From contig NZ_FUYP01000030.1 of assembly GCF_900168005.1 (NCBI RefSeq), forward strand, positions 1 through 35,332: 35,332 nucleotides of DNA, in the 5' to 3' direction. Shown one piece after another: positions 1 to 7,179 of the stretch. Origin of the DNA: Sphingopyxis flava (GTDB taxonomy: Bacteria > Pseudomonadota > Alphaproteobacteria > Sphingomonadales > Sphingomonadaceae). The position numbers and the translations under genes are program-made. The first letter of the stretch is position 1; each line of letters starts with the position of its first letter. The notes below the pieces were generated by a model. It worked only from the letters and a program-made list of their open reading frames with translations, did no database searches and had not been told where the DNA came from.

Positions 1-1
1 G

Positions 2-196
2 CTGCCGCCGAGGTGTCCCGAACTCAACCCGGTCGAGAACGTCTGGCAGTTCATGCGCGACAACTGGCTTTCGAACCGCATCTTCAAATCCTACGACGAT
101 ATCGTCGATCATTGCTGCTTCGCTTGGAACCGCCTTGTCGATCAGCCCTGGCGCATCATGTCCCTTGGCATGCGTCACTGGGCCCATGGGTTCTGA
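2..196 (+). CDS. IS630-type transposase, C-terminal fragment (cut by window edge)
   Basis: The open frame enters from the left edge and ends in TGA at 194-196, giving about 64 residues. It contains PELNPVENVW, which is the block around the last catalytic acidic residue (Glu) of the DDE domain in IS630/Tc1-mariner transposases, followed by a Trp- and Arg-rich tail typical of that family. Whether the rest of the gene is intact cannot be seen. No terminal inverted repeat was recognised in the 200 bases downstream. It marks the left side of an accessory block that has other mobile-element debris at its right side (17.1-18.4 kb). Confidence 0.8.
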   Translation: MPPRCPELNPVENVWQFMRDNWLSNRIFKSYDDIVDHCCFAWNRLVDQPWRIMSLGMRHWAHGF

Positions 197-406
197 TCAA
201 TGAGACTTGGTATAACATAGCTTTCGTTGGGATTGACGAGACCGTCGAACATCTGCTGGCGCCGCGCGCGGCCGCCGAATTCCTGCCAGTCGTTAAGTCC
301 CGCCATCCCTCGGCGCAGAGGCGATGCTCGACTCGCCAGTTCCCAAGGAAAAAATCTATAACCGACGCTCGATCATAGGAATCCGACCAATATTTGCGGC
401 CGTTGC
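197..406. other. Intergenic region between the IS fragment and the ROK kinase
   Basis: This 210-base stretch separates the plus-strand transposase end from the 3' end of the minus-strand ROK gene. The short open frames across it resemble no known protein. The right end of the IS630-type element should lie in the first tens of bases. No clear hairpin with a T-run was found for termination of the minus-strand operon. Confidence 0.5.
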
Positions 407-1306
407 TTATCCGTCCGCTGTGTCCAAAACATCGAGCCCTGCCGCTAGCGCGCCCAAGGGGCCAGCCATCGTCCCCAGTCCAGGCGGCCCGAGGCGGGTG
501 TCTAGCTGCTCGGCATAGGGGGCAAGCGATCCATAGGCGGCGATACTCGCGGCGAGGGCCGCGCGCAGCTTCGGAAAGAGCCCCGGGCGCGAGGCTATCA
601 CGCCGCCGCCGATCAAGATCCGCTCGGGTGCCGCAGTGACGACCAGGTTATGCAGCAAACCTGCAAGGTCGTGAACAAACAGGTCCCATTCGCCGCCTTC
701 GTCGGGAAGCTCGTGCGCCGGTCGGCCAAATCGCTTGGCCAGCGCCGGCCCGGATATCAGGCCCTCGACGCAATCGCCATGGAACGGACACGCGCCGGCG
801 AAGTCGTCGCCGCGCGCGCGGCGCACCCGCATATGCCCCGCCTCGCCGTGCGCTACGCCCTGCACCGGCCGGCCGGCCGAGATCAGCCCGACGCCGACGC
901 CGGTGCCAACCGTGATATAGCAATGGGTCGATAGCCCCCGCGCAGTGCCCCAGCGTTGCTCGGCAAGCGCTGCGCCGACCACGTCGGTTTGGATAGCCAG
1001 CGGCACGCCGTAGCGCGCGGCGAGTCGGCGCGTGAGATCGGTCCCGGTCCAACCGGGCTTGGGGGTTGCGCTGATGGAACCATAATCCGGACTGCAGGGA
1101 TCCAGATCGAGCGGACCGAAGGAGGCCACCCCGAGGGCTTCGAAGCGCCAGCCGTCGAGTATCCTCTCAAGCGACGCCAACGTCGTCGCGGGATCGGTAG
1201 TGGGCACTGTTTCTCGGGCCCGAACATCGTCAGGTCCGGCCCCCAGAATGGCGACGCATTTGGTGCCGCCCAGTTCGAGCCCGGCAATCAATGGAGAATA
1301 TGTCAT
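407..1306 (-). CDS. ROK-family sugar kinase, fructokinase-like
   Basis: A 299-residue cytoplasmic kinase that probably phosphorylates a hexose, most likely fructose to fructose 6-phosphate with ATP. The N-terminal phosphate-binding motif LELGGTK is at residues 10-16, and GTGVGVG (about 134-140) is the second nucleotide-binding loop. The ROK zinc site is complete, with His158 and Cys173/His176/Cys179 inside CPFHGDC. TPKPGW (81-86) is a motif I associate with the Bacillus and ScrK-type fructokinases rather than glucokinases. The start at 1306 is chosen because GGAAG lies five bases upstream and the family motif begins at residue 10; an open frame continues upstream but encodes unrelated sequence. 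It is the last gene of the minus-strand operon. With the mannitol-type dehydrogenase upstream it would complete mannitol to fructose to fructose 6-phosphate. Exact sugar specificity is inferred. Confidence 0.85.
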   Translation of the reverse strand: MTYSPLIAGLELGGTKCVAILGAGPDDVRARETVPTTDPATTLASLERILDGWRFEALGVASFGPLDLDPCSPDYGSISATPKPGWTGTDLTRRLAARYGVPLAIQTDVVGAALAEQRWGTARGLSTHCYITVGTGVGVGLISAGRPVQGVAHGEAGHMRVRRARGDDFAGACPFHGDCVEGLISGPALAKRFGRPAHELPDEGGEWDLFVHDLAGLLHNLVVTAAPERILIGGGVIASRPGLFPKLRAALAASIAAYGSLAPYAEQLDTRLGPPGLGTMAGPLGALAAGLDVLDTADG

Positions 1307-1355
1307 GGGAACTTCCGAGCCAGTGGTGAGGAATGCGATCCGCCCTGAACGGCGA

Positions 1356-2912
1356 TCAGGCCCTGACCGCTTGTGGTCGGCCGGGCTCCACGACGTAGCG
1401 CGCCAGCGTGCCGATGTGGCCGCCCGGAGTAAACACCTGGTCGACGACGCGCAGATCGGTGTGCCAGATTTCGGGTTTGACATCGAACAACAAGTAGCCG
1501 CGCTGGTCGTGGATCAGCGATATATGCGGATTCGTCGCCGCGCGCGGATCGGGACCGATGGGACGCCCGTTGGTGCTGATTGAGCTGACCGACGTTCCGT
1601 GAAACTCGGGCGCGACGGGCGGGCTTTCCAGGTCTCCGCGACGCGACGGCAGGTGACCGATGAAGAACATGTGGCTGTCGCCCCCTGCGATCACGACATT
1701 CTTGCCGCGCTTCTCGATCGTCCTCACCAACCTTGCCCGCGCATCGGGATAGCCCGTCCAATTGTCGTAGCCGTTCGAGGAAGTTTTCTGCGCCGATCGG
1801 TCGAACGGCATGACGAGGCCGCCGAGTCCCAGCAGATTCCAGGCGAAATCGGGCGTCAGCCCCTTGCCGAGCCAGCGTTCCTGCTCATCGCCCAGCATCG
1901 TGTCGGGCTTGTCCCGCGTGTCGACGCAATTACCGTCCCCCGGCTTTTCGCAAAGACGAATGCTGCGGTAGCTGCGCTTGTCGAGGACGTGAAGACGCAG
2001 GAGCCGGCCGAAATCGAGCCGGTGATATATCCGCGGCGATCCGCCGTGGGGGAACCGGCTCCTGCGGACGGGCATATGTTCGTACCAAGCCTGCATCGCG
2101 GCGGCGCGGCGGAGTAGGAAGATTTCGCGGGGTGTGCTGCCGTCATCGAGATCTCCGGCCCAATTATTCTCCACTTCATGATCGTCAAACGTCGATACGA
2201 ACGCCGCGGCCGCGTGGGCGGCGCGAAGATCGGGATCGACCTTGTAGAGCGCGTAACGCTGTCGATAATCGTCGAGACTGTAGAGCTTGTCGCTGTTGTG
2301 GTGGCGGACGAGGGGCGCCCTGGCCGTCGCCGGGTCGGCGGGCTTCCCCTCGTAGATATAGTCGCCATAATGATAGACGAGGTCCAGTTCGGCTTCCTGG
2401 CTGATATGGCGCCAGGCCGTAAAGAGTCCGCGTTCGTAATGCTGGCACCCTGCGACCGCGATCCGCAACTGGTCGAGCACCGCTCCGGCGGCGGGCGCCG
2501 TGCGGACGGTGCCGGTGTCGCTGGGGATGCCGTCCGCGACGAAGCGATACCAGTAGCGGCGATGGCTTCCGAGGCCCTCAACCTCGACGTGAACCGAATG
2601 CGCCAGTTCGGGCCGCGCCAGCGCCGTGCCGGACCGCACGATCCTTTTGAAGGCTTCGTCATCGGCAACCTCCCAGCCCACCGGCACGGCTTCGGCCGGC
2701 ATGCCGCCGTGGGGTTCGAGCGGTTTCGGCGCGAGGCGGGTCCAGATGACGAAGCCATCGGGCGCCGGATCGCCCGAGGCGACGCCGAGCGTAAACGGGT
2801 CGTCGAGGAATGTCGGCGCGGCGAAGGCGGGCGTCCGCGCCAGCGCGGCGAACAGCATGGCATGTCCCCCGGCGCGAAGCAGGGCGCGGCGGCGGGGCGG
2901 ATATTCGATCAT
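1356..2912 (-). CDS. phoD: PhoD-type alkaline phosphatase/phosphodiesterase, Tat-secreted
   Basis: A 518-residue secreted metallophosphoesterase. The N-terminus carries a twin-arginine signal (RRRALLRAG) and a hydrophobic stretch ending near Ala32. An immunoglobulin-like PhoD N-terminal domain covers about residues 38-140 and the catalytic domain about 145-500. Metal- and phosphate-binding blocks are GCQHYERG (155-162), YHYGDYIYEG (180-189), DDHEVENNW (243-251) and GGDSHMFFIGH (about 409-419). PhoD enzymes use iron and calcium and cleave phosphomonoesters and some phosphodiesters. The start at 2912 is set by the Tat signal, and a GAGG-like site lies about eight bases upstream. The gene sits 49 bases before the ROK kinase and 89 bases after the dehydrogenase, inside a sugar operon, which is an odd place for a phosphatase usually controlled by phosphate. 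Family assignment is firm; substrate is unknown. Confidence 0.9.
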   Translation of the reverse strand: MIEYPPRRRALLRAGGHAMLFAALARTPAFAAPTFLDDPFTLGVASGDPAPDGFVIWTRLAPKPLEPHGGMPAEAVPVGWEVADDEAFKRIVRSGTALARPELAHSVHVEVEGLGSHRRYWYRFVADGIPSDTGTVRTAPAAGAVLDQLRIAVAGCQHYERGLFTAWRHISQEAELDLVYHYGDYIYEGKPADPATARAPLVRHHNSDKLYSLDDYRQRYALYKVDPDLRAAHAAAAFVSTFDDHEVENNWAGDLDDGSTPREIFLLRRAAAMQAWYEHMPVRRSRFPHGGSPRIYHRLDFGRLLRLHVLDKRSYRSIRLCEKPGDGNCVDTRDKPDTMLGDEQERWLGKGLTPDFAWNLLGLGGLVMPFDRSAQKTSSNGYDNWTGYPDARARLVRTIEKRGKNVVIAGGDSHMFFIGHLPSRRGDLESPPVAPEFHGTSVSSISTNGRPIGPDPRAATNPHISLIHDQRGYLLFDVKPEIWHTDLRVVDQVFTPGGHIGTLARYVVEPGRPQAVRA

Positions 2913-2998
2913 AAGACCAGCCTCACTCTGCTCACGCTGGCGGACGACGTGTTCGACAGCGTCTGGCTCTCGTCGATTTCTGCGAGCGCAGGTCGCAT
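2909..2998 (-). CDS. Possible 29-codon ORF coupled to phoD
   Basis: A short frame starts with ATG at 2998 and ends in TGA at 2909-2911, overlapping the phoD ATG in an ATGA arrangement. A near-perfect ribosome-binding site, GGGAGG at 3006-3011, lies seven bases before the ATG and overlaps the last codons of the dehydrogenase gene. The predicted peptide begins MRPALAEIDESQTL, is polar and Ser-rich with a Val/Leu end, and resembles nothing I recognise. It may be a real small protein or a leader whose translation feeds ribosomes to phoD. The strong ribosome-binding site and the overlap are the evidence. Conservation could not be tested. Confidence 0.4.
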   Translation of the reverse strand: MRPALAEIDESQTLSNTSSASVSRVRLVL

Positions 2999-3001
2999 CG
3001 G

Positions 3002-4435
3002 TCAGCCTCCCGTATAGGTCGCCAGCGCCGCCCCTACCCCTTCGTTCCAGACGAGGTGCAGCGCCTGCCCGAACGCAGCTACGAACGCGGGATCGTCCGA
3101 AAGATCGCCGTAGATCGCGCGCATTCCGATCCATTTGGCGGGGTCCTGCTTCGCAGCGCGCGCGGTCGCCGTCAACATGTCCCAATGGGGATCGTTCGGA
3201 GGCGTCGTCAGGCCCCGGGCGTCGGTGCCCTCGCAATAGCGGCACCACAGGGCGCTGGCGAGGATCAGCCCCGCCGGCATCACGCCCCTGGCGATATTGT
3301 CGCGGATCGACGGAATGATGAATTTCGGCTGGCGGTTCGATCCGTCGAAGCACAGGCGGCGCGCGGTGTCGGCGATCTCGGGGTTCGCGAAACGCCGCAT
3401 GATGGTCTGCTTATAGTCGTGCAGATCATGACCCGGAACCGGGGGGACGATCGGCACGATCTCATCGGTTTCGATTTTGTCGAGGAAGGCCGCGATTCTG
3501 CCGTCGGCCATCGCTTCGTGGACATGCTCGATCCCCAGAAGCTCCGCCGGATAGCCAATGGCCGCATGGCCGCCATTGAGGATGCGGATCTTCATCGTCT
3601 CGAAGTCATGCACGCGCGGCGTAAAGACCGCCCCGACCTTTTCGAGGGCGGGGCGGCCGGCCGGGAAGCGGTCTTCAATCACCCATTGCCGGAACGGCTC
3701 GCACGTCACCGGCACCGGATCTTCAAGACCGAACGCCGCCGCCATCGCACGCTCGCGCGGGCCGGTGGCTGGCGCGATGCGATCGACCATGGCGTTGGGA
3801 AAGGCGACGTGGGTGTCGATCCAGTCGGCAAGGCCGGGATCGGAAAGGCGGGCCAGCCCAACCACCGCGGCGCGCGCGATATCGCCGTTGCCGGGCAGAT
3901 TGTCGCACGACAGAATCGTGAAGGGCATGACTCCGGCGTCGCGGCGGGCGCCGAGCGCCGCGACGATCGCCCCGAAGGCGGTCGCCGGGCGATCGGGCGC
4001 CGCAGCGTCGGCGGCGATCTCGGGCGCCGCTGGATCGAAGCGCCCGGTCGCGGGATCGATGAAATAGCCGCCTTCGGTGACGGTCAGCGAGACGATGCGG
4101 ATTTCCGGCCGGCGCATCGCCGCGATCAGCGGGCCGTTCGCGGGATCGACCTCGGCGAAGCCGATCATCGCGCCAACGCGGCGCATGCGCTTGCCCTGGG
4201 GATCGAGCTCGATCACCGTCGACAGCCAGTCCTGCGCCGCGAGCGCCTCGCGCATCCGGGCGTCGGCCGGCCGCACCCCGGCCCCTAGGATGGCCCAGTC
4301 GTGATCCTCGCCAAGCTCGAACAGATCGTCAAGATAAGTCGCCATATGCGCGCGATGGAAATTGCCCAGGCCGATATGGACGATTCCCGGCGTCAATCGC
4401 CCGCGATCATATCGGGGCTGGAGGGCGGCCATCAT
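3002..4435 (-). CDS. Mannitol dehydrogenase-family NAD-dependent polyol oxidoreductase
   Basis: A 477-residue member of the polyol-specific long-chain dehydrogenases (mannitol 2-dehydrogenase, fructuronate reductase, tagaturonate reductase). The nucleotide-binding motif IGLGNFHRAH is at residues 21-30 and SCDNLPGNG at 176-184. The catalytic Lys, Asn and His of the KxxxxNxxH signature are Lys282, Asn287 and His290. Length is close to Pseudomonas mannitol 2-dehydrogenase (about 490). The block WAILGAGVRPADARM is mannitol dehydrogenase-like, but a hexuronate-type substrate cannot be excluded, particularly as the nearby MFS protein is of a hexuronate-transporter type. The ATG at 4435 overlaps the stop of the upstream FAD gene as ATGA, so translation is probably coupled; a second in-frame ATG follows at 4432. 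Likely reaction: polyol to ketose with NAD+. Confidence 0.85.
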   Translation of the reverse strand: MMAALQPRYDRGRLTPGIVHIGLGNFHRAHMATYLDDLFELGEDHDWAILGAGVRPADARMREALAAQDWLSTVIELDPQGKRMRRVGAMIGFAEVDPANGPLIAAMRRPEIRIVSLTVTEGGYFIDPATGRFDPAAPEIAADAAAPDRPATAFGAIVAALGARRDAGVMPFTILSCDNLPGNGDIARAAVVGLARLSDPGLADWIDTHVAFPNAMVDRIAPATGPRERAMAAAFGLEDPVPVTCEPFRQWVIEDRFPAGRPALEKVGAVFTPRVHDFETMKIRILNGGHAAIGYPAELLGIEHVHEAMADGRIAAFLDKIETDEIVPIVPPVPGHDLHDYKQTIMRRFANPEIADTARRLCFDGSNRQPKFIIPSIRDNIARGVMPAGLILASALWCRYCEGTDARGLTTPPNDPHWDMLTATARAAKQDPAKWIGMRAIYGDLSDDPAFVAAFGQALHLVWNEGVGAALATYTGG

Positions 4436-5826
4436 CGAGCGGCACTGACCGCGGGATAGGTCGTCAGCTCGATCGGCGCCTGGGGGGCGACGACATTGTC
4501 AAAATCGACCACCGCGCCCTGCGCGATGAGCGCTTCGCGCAGACGCTCGAAATTCATCGCCGACATACTGTACCCATGCTTGATGCTCAGCGCAGCGGCC
4601 GTTCCCGCGCCCTGCCCCATCGCCATGCAGGTCGCCATCACGCGAACCGAGCCGAACCCCGGGCCATCCGCGCTCAGGCAGCGGCCAGCTGTGACGAGGT
4701 TTACGCTGCCGCGCGGCACCAAGCAGCGGAAGGGGATATTATATTCCTGCCGCGGGATAACGAGGCCATTCTGATCGTTGCTGTCGCTTGCGTGGATGTC
4801 GATGACGTGCGCGCCCTTCGCGATCGTGTCGGGAAAGGCCTTGGGAAACAGGATGTCGTCGCGTTGCAGCTCGTAGAGACCCACGATGTGATAGGATTCG
4901 CGCACCCCCGTCTGGATGCCCGATTTCGCCAGCCAGCAGTCGCGGAATTCCGGGAACTCGCGGCGCAGTATCTCGATGATGAGCTGCAGATTCTCGCGCA
5001 GGCTGCATTCGGTCCTGGTGAACCACTCGGGATCGCTGGCGTCGGTCGCCTCTCGGAGTATGTTGATGCTCACCATGCCGTCGTGGAAAAATTTGTTGAT
5101 CCACGGGCCGCCGAAGATCGGAATCTCGCCCTGCCCATTGAGTTCGAGCAGCCGGTTACGGATCACTTCGGAGACCGGCAGCATCCCGTCCACGGCGTCG
5201 CGGAACAGATAATCGAGCGCATCGGTGTCGACGCCGCCCAACTGGAACCACAATGTCGCCGGCTGCAGGACGTCGCCCTTCGTGGTCGGAAGGCCTGCCG
5301 CGCGCACGAGATCGGCGTCACCGGTGCAGTCGACGAACACCCGCGCCCCATAGGCGACGCGGCCCGCCTTGTTCTGTACGATGACATGGGTGACGCGGTC
5401 GCCCTCGACGACGCAGTCCGAAAACCATGAATGATAGAGCAGGGTCACCCCGCTTTCGAGCAGAAGACGCTGTGCGGCGAGTTTCAGTATCTCATCGTTG
5501 ACCGGGAAATTGCCGCTTTCGAGCGTAACGTCCGCGCCGCCGAGTTCGGCGGCCTTCTGGAGGAGCTCGAACGGAATTCCGCCGATATGCTGCTTGCCGA
5601 AATGGCGAAATTCGCTGATCGGCGTCACCAGTGCGCTCGTCGACATGCCGCCGACGAAGCCATAGCGTTCGATCAGCAGCGTCCTGGCGCCATTGCGGGC
5701 CGCCGCCACAGCCGCGATCAGACCGGCGGGGCCGCCGCCACAGACGACGACGTCATAGCTGCCACCGATGGGCACCTCGCTGCTCGGCACGCTGATCGAC
5801 GCATTTTGTTTGAATATCGCGGACAT
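4432..5826 (-). CDS. FAD-dependent oxidoreductase of unknown substrate (FAD_oxidored type)
   Basis: A 464-residue flavoprotein. The dinucleotide-binding motif CGGGPAG is at about residues 29-35, followed by an IERYGFVGG block that contacts the adenosine part of FAD. The C-terminal half has GVRESYHIVGLYEL and AGRCLSADGPGFGSVRV, hallmarks of the FAD_oxidored (PF12831) family often found in carbohydrate clusters. No signal peptide is evident in the chosen reading, so it is probably cytoplasmic. The start at 5826 (protein beginning MSAIFKQN) is preferred over an upstream in-frame ATG at 5946 because the upstream reading covers the promoter and operator region; AGAAAG lies just before it. It is the first gene of the catabolic operon, with an ATGA overlap to the dehydrogenase, and is divergent from lacI. 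Likely role: first oxidation of the imported compound. The substrate is not predictable from sequence. Confidence 0.8.
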   Translation of the reverse strand: MSAIFKQNASISVPSSEVPIGGSYDVVVCGGGPAGLIAAVAAARNGARTLLIERYGFVGGMSTSALVTPISEFRHFGKQHIGGIPFELLQKAAELGGADVTLESGNFPVNDEILKLAAQRLLLESGVTLLYHSWFSDCVVEGDRVTHVIVQNKAGRVAYGARVFVDCTGDADLVRAAGLPTTKGDVLQPATLWFQLGGVDTDALDYLFRDAVDGMLPVSEVIRNRLLELNGQGEIPIFGGPWINKFFHDGMVSINILREATDASDPEWFTRTECSLRENLQLIIEILRREFPEFRDCWLAKSGIQTGVRESYHIVGLYELQRDDILFPKAFPDTIAKGAHVIDIHASDSNDQNGLVIPRQEYNIPFRCLVPRGSVNLVTAGRCLSADGPGFGSVRVMATCMAMGQGAGTAAALSIKHGYSMSAMNFERLREALIAQGAVVDFDNVVAPQAPIELTTYPAVSAAR

Positions 5827-5913
5827 ACTTTCTTCTACTGGCCGGTTTGAGTGGGGGACTGGGAATGGCGTCGCGCTGCCTGCGAGCCGCGACCTGAGCG
5901 ACTCCCTGCAAAG

Positions 5914-5941
5914 GTATAAGATATCGATAATGTCGCCCTGC
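5914..5941 (-). promoter_or_regulatory. Predicted LacI-type operator A and promoter of the catabolic operon
   Basis: The plus strand reads ATATCGATAATG at 5921-5932, so toward the FAD gene it reads CATTATCGATAT, followed after two bases by TATACC as a possible -10 box. A GCAGGG hexamer lies 17 bases before that box. The arrangement matches the promoter of the TonB receptor (operator D): over 31 aligned bases, 24 are identical. A further half-site CATTATC lies at 5969-5975. Binding by the adjacent LacI protein is inferred. Confidence 0.6.
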
Positions 5942-6054
5942 CACATGCCGCCCAGCTAGTCAATGATGCATTATCACCATGATTTATGACAATATAATTG
6001 AGGATATATCCGTCACCACTGCACCAAGAAAATTGCCGAAAATACAATTGTGAG

Positions 6055-6066
6055 ATAACGATAATG
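6055..6066 (+). promoter_or_regulatory. Predicted LacI-type operator B before lacI
   Basis: ATAACGATAATG, ending 54 bases before the lacI start codon. The identical 12-mer occurs in reverse at 8902-8913 (operator C). It starts exactly 134 bases after operator A. Its place suggests autoregulation of lacI. Confidence 0.6.
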
Positions 6067-6120
6067 ATTATTCTGCGTATCGGGATGGGCGCTAGACTTA
6101 TCAATCAAGGAGGTGCGTGC

Positions 6121-7179
6121 ATGGCGGAAACAAGCAGGGGGCGGCGTCAGCCCACGCTTCAGGACCTCGCGAAGGTCGTGGGGCTGACGGCGAATACGAT
6201 ATCACGCGCGTTGAACGACAGGCCGGGAGTCAGCGCAACGACCCGCGCACTGATCAAGGCAGAGGCCGAACGCCTCGGCTATGTTCCCAACGTCCATGCT
6301 CGCTCGCTCGTTCTCGGCTCGCGCAAGACGATCGGCGTAATCGTCAGCAACATTTCGAACCCCTTCTTCTCTGACCTCGTCAGCGAGGTCGAGCTGCAGG
6401 CGCAACATGCCGGCTATACTGTCCTGCTGCTCCTCTCGTACGAATCGGCGGAACGCGAGCGCGATGCCATTGACCGGGCGTTGCGATCCGGATTGGACGG
6501 CCTCATCGCAGCGCCGGTGCAGGAACGCTCCACCGCTTGGACGCCGGTGATCAAGGCGGGTATTCCGCTGGTCCTGGTCAGTCGCGAGCTCCCGGAACTG
6601 GGAGTCGATTTCTATTCCACCGACAATGACGCGGGCATTCAACTTGCGACCGACGCTGTTCTGGCCAGGGGTGCGAAGGACGTCGTGCTGCTCGATGAAG
6701 ACATGCCCTTTTCGACCATCCGGCTTCGGACCGAGGGCTTCCGACACTCGCTCGAGCGACACGGGCTGACATTCGACCCGCGAAACAATGTCGCGCTCGT
6801 CCCCCCTGCCCGCTCGTTTCGCGTTTCCCAATCGTGGCATGCCGACGACGCCTATCGCGTCGCCGCCGACTTGCTGGATCGAGGCCGGCGCCCCGATGCT
6901 TTCGTCGTCGGGGACGATTATTATGCCCTCGGCCTTTACCGCGCGCTGCGCGAGCGCGACATCCGCATTCCCGAGCATGTGATGGTGATGGGGTGGGGAA
7001 ATCTTCCGTTCACGCGATTCATGGAGCCCCCGCTTTCCACGCTTCTCCTGCCGTTCGAGGAGGTCGCGCGCCGGGCTACGCGCCGCCTTCTCGATCACAT
7101 TCAGGGCACGGCCGACGGTCGGATCGTGACCGAACGCATCGTTCCCGAACTCGCGATCCGGGCATCGACGACGCGCTGA
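6121..7179 (+). CDS. LacI-family transcriptional regulator
   Basis: A 352-residue repressor-type regulator. The helix-turn-helix is at about residues 12-32 (TLQDLAKVVGLTANTISRAL), followed by the hinge region and a periplasmic-binding-protein-like effector domain from about residue 63 (TIGVIVSNISNPFFSDLV). The start at 6121 is clear: AAGGAGG at 6107-6113 lies seven bases upstream, while the longer open reading would add non-family residues. It is divergent from the FAD-dehydrogenase-phoD-ROK operon, and its stop codon abuts that of the MFS transporter with no base between. Four matching 12-bp sites near lacI and near the TonB receptor suggest that it controls both operons and itself. The effector is probably the imported sugar, polyol or a breakdown product; this is inference. 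Confidence 0.93.
   Translation: MAETSRGRRQPTLQDLAKVVGLTANTISRALNDRPGVSATTRALIKAEAERLGYVPNVHARSLVLGSRKTIGVIVSNISNPFFSDLVSEVELQAQHAGYTVLLLLSYESAERERDAIDRALRSGLDGLIAAPVQERSTAWTPVIKAGIPLVLVSRELPELGVDFYSTDNDAGIQLATDAVLARGAKDVVLLDEDMPFSTIRLRTEGFRHSLERHGLTFDPRNNVALVPPARSFRVSQSWHADDAYRVAADLLDRGRRPDAFVVGDDYYALGLYRALRERDIRIPEHVMVMGWGNLPFTRFMEPPLSTLLLPFEEVARRATRRLLDHIQGTADGRIVTERIVPELAIRASTTR

Noticed and set aside
186..196. The 11-mer ATGGGTTCTGA shared with 17528-17538 near the IS5-type end
   Set aside because: The first copy is coding sequence of an unrelated transposase; the flanks differ and a chance match is likely, so it is not taken as a shared element end.
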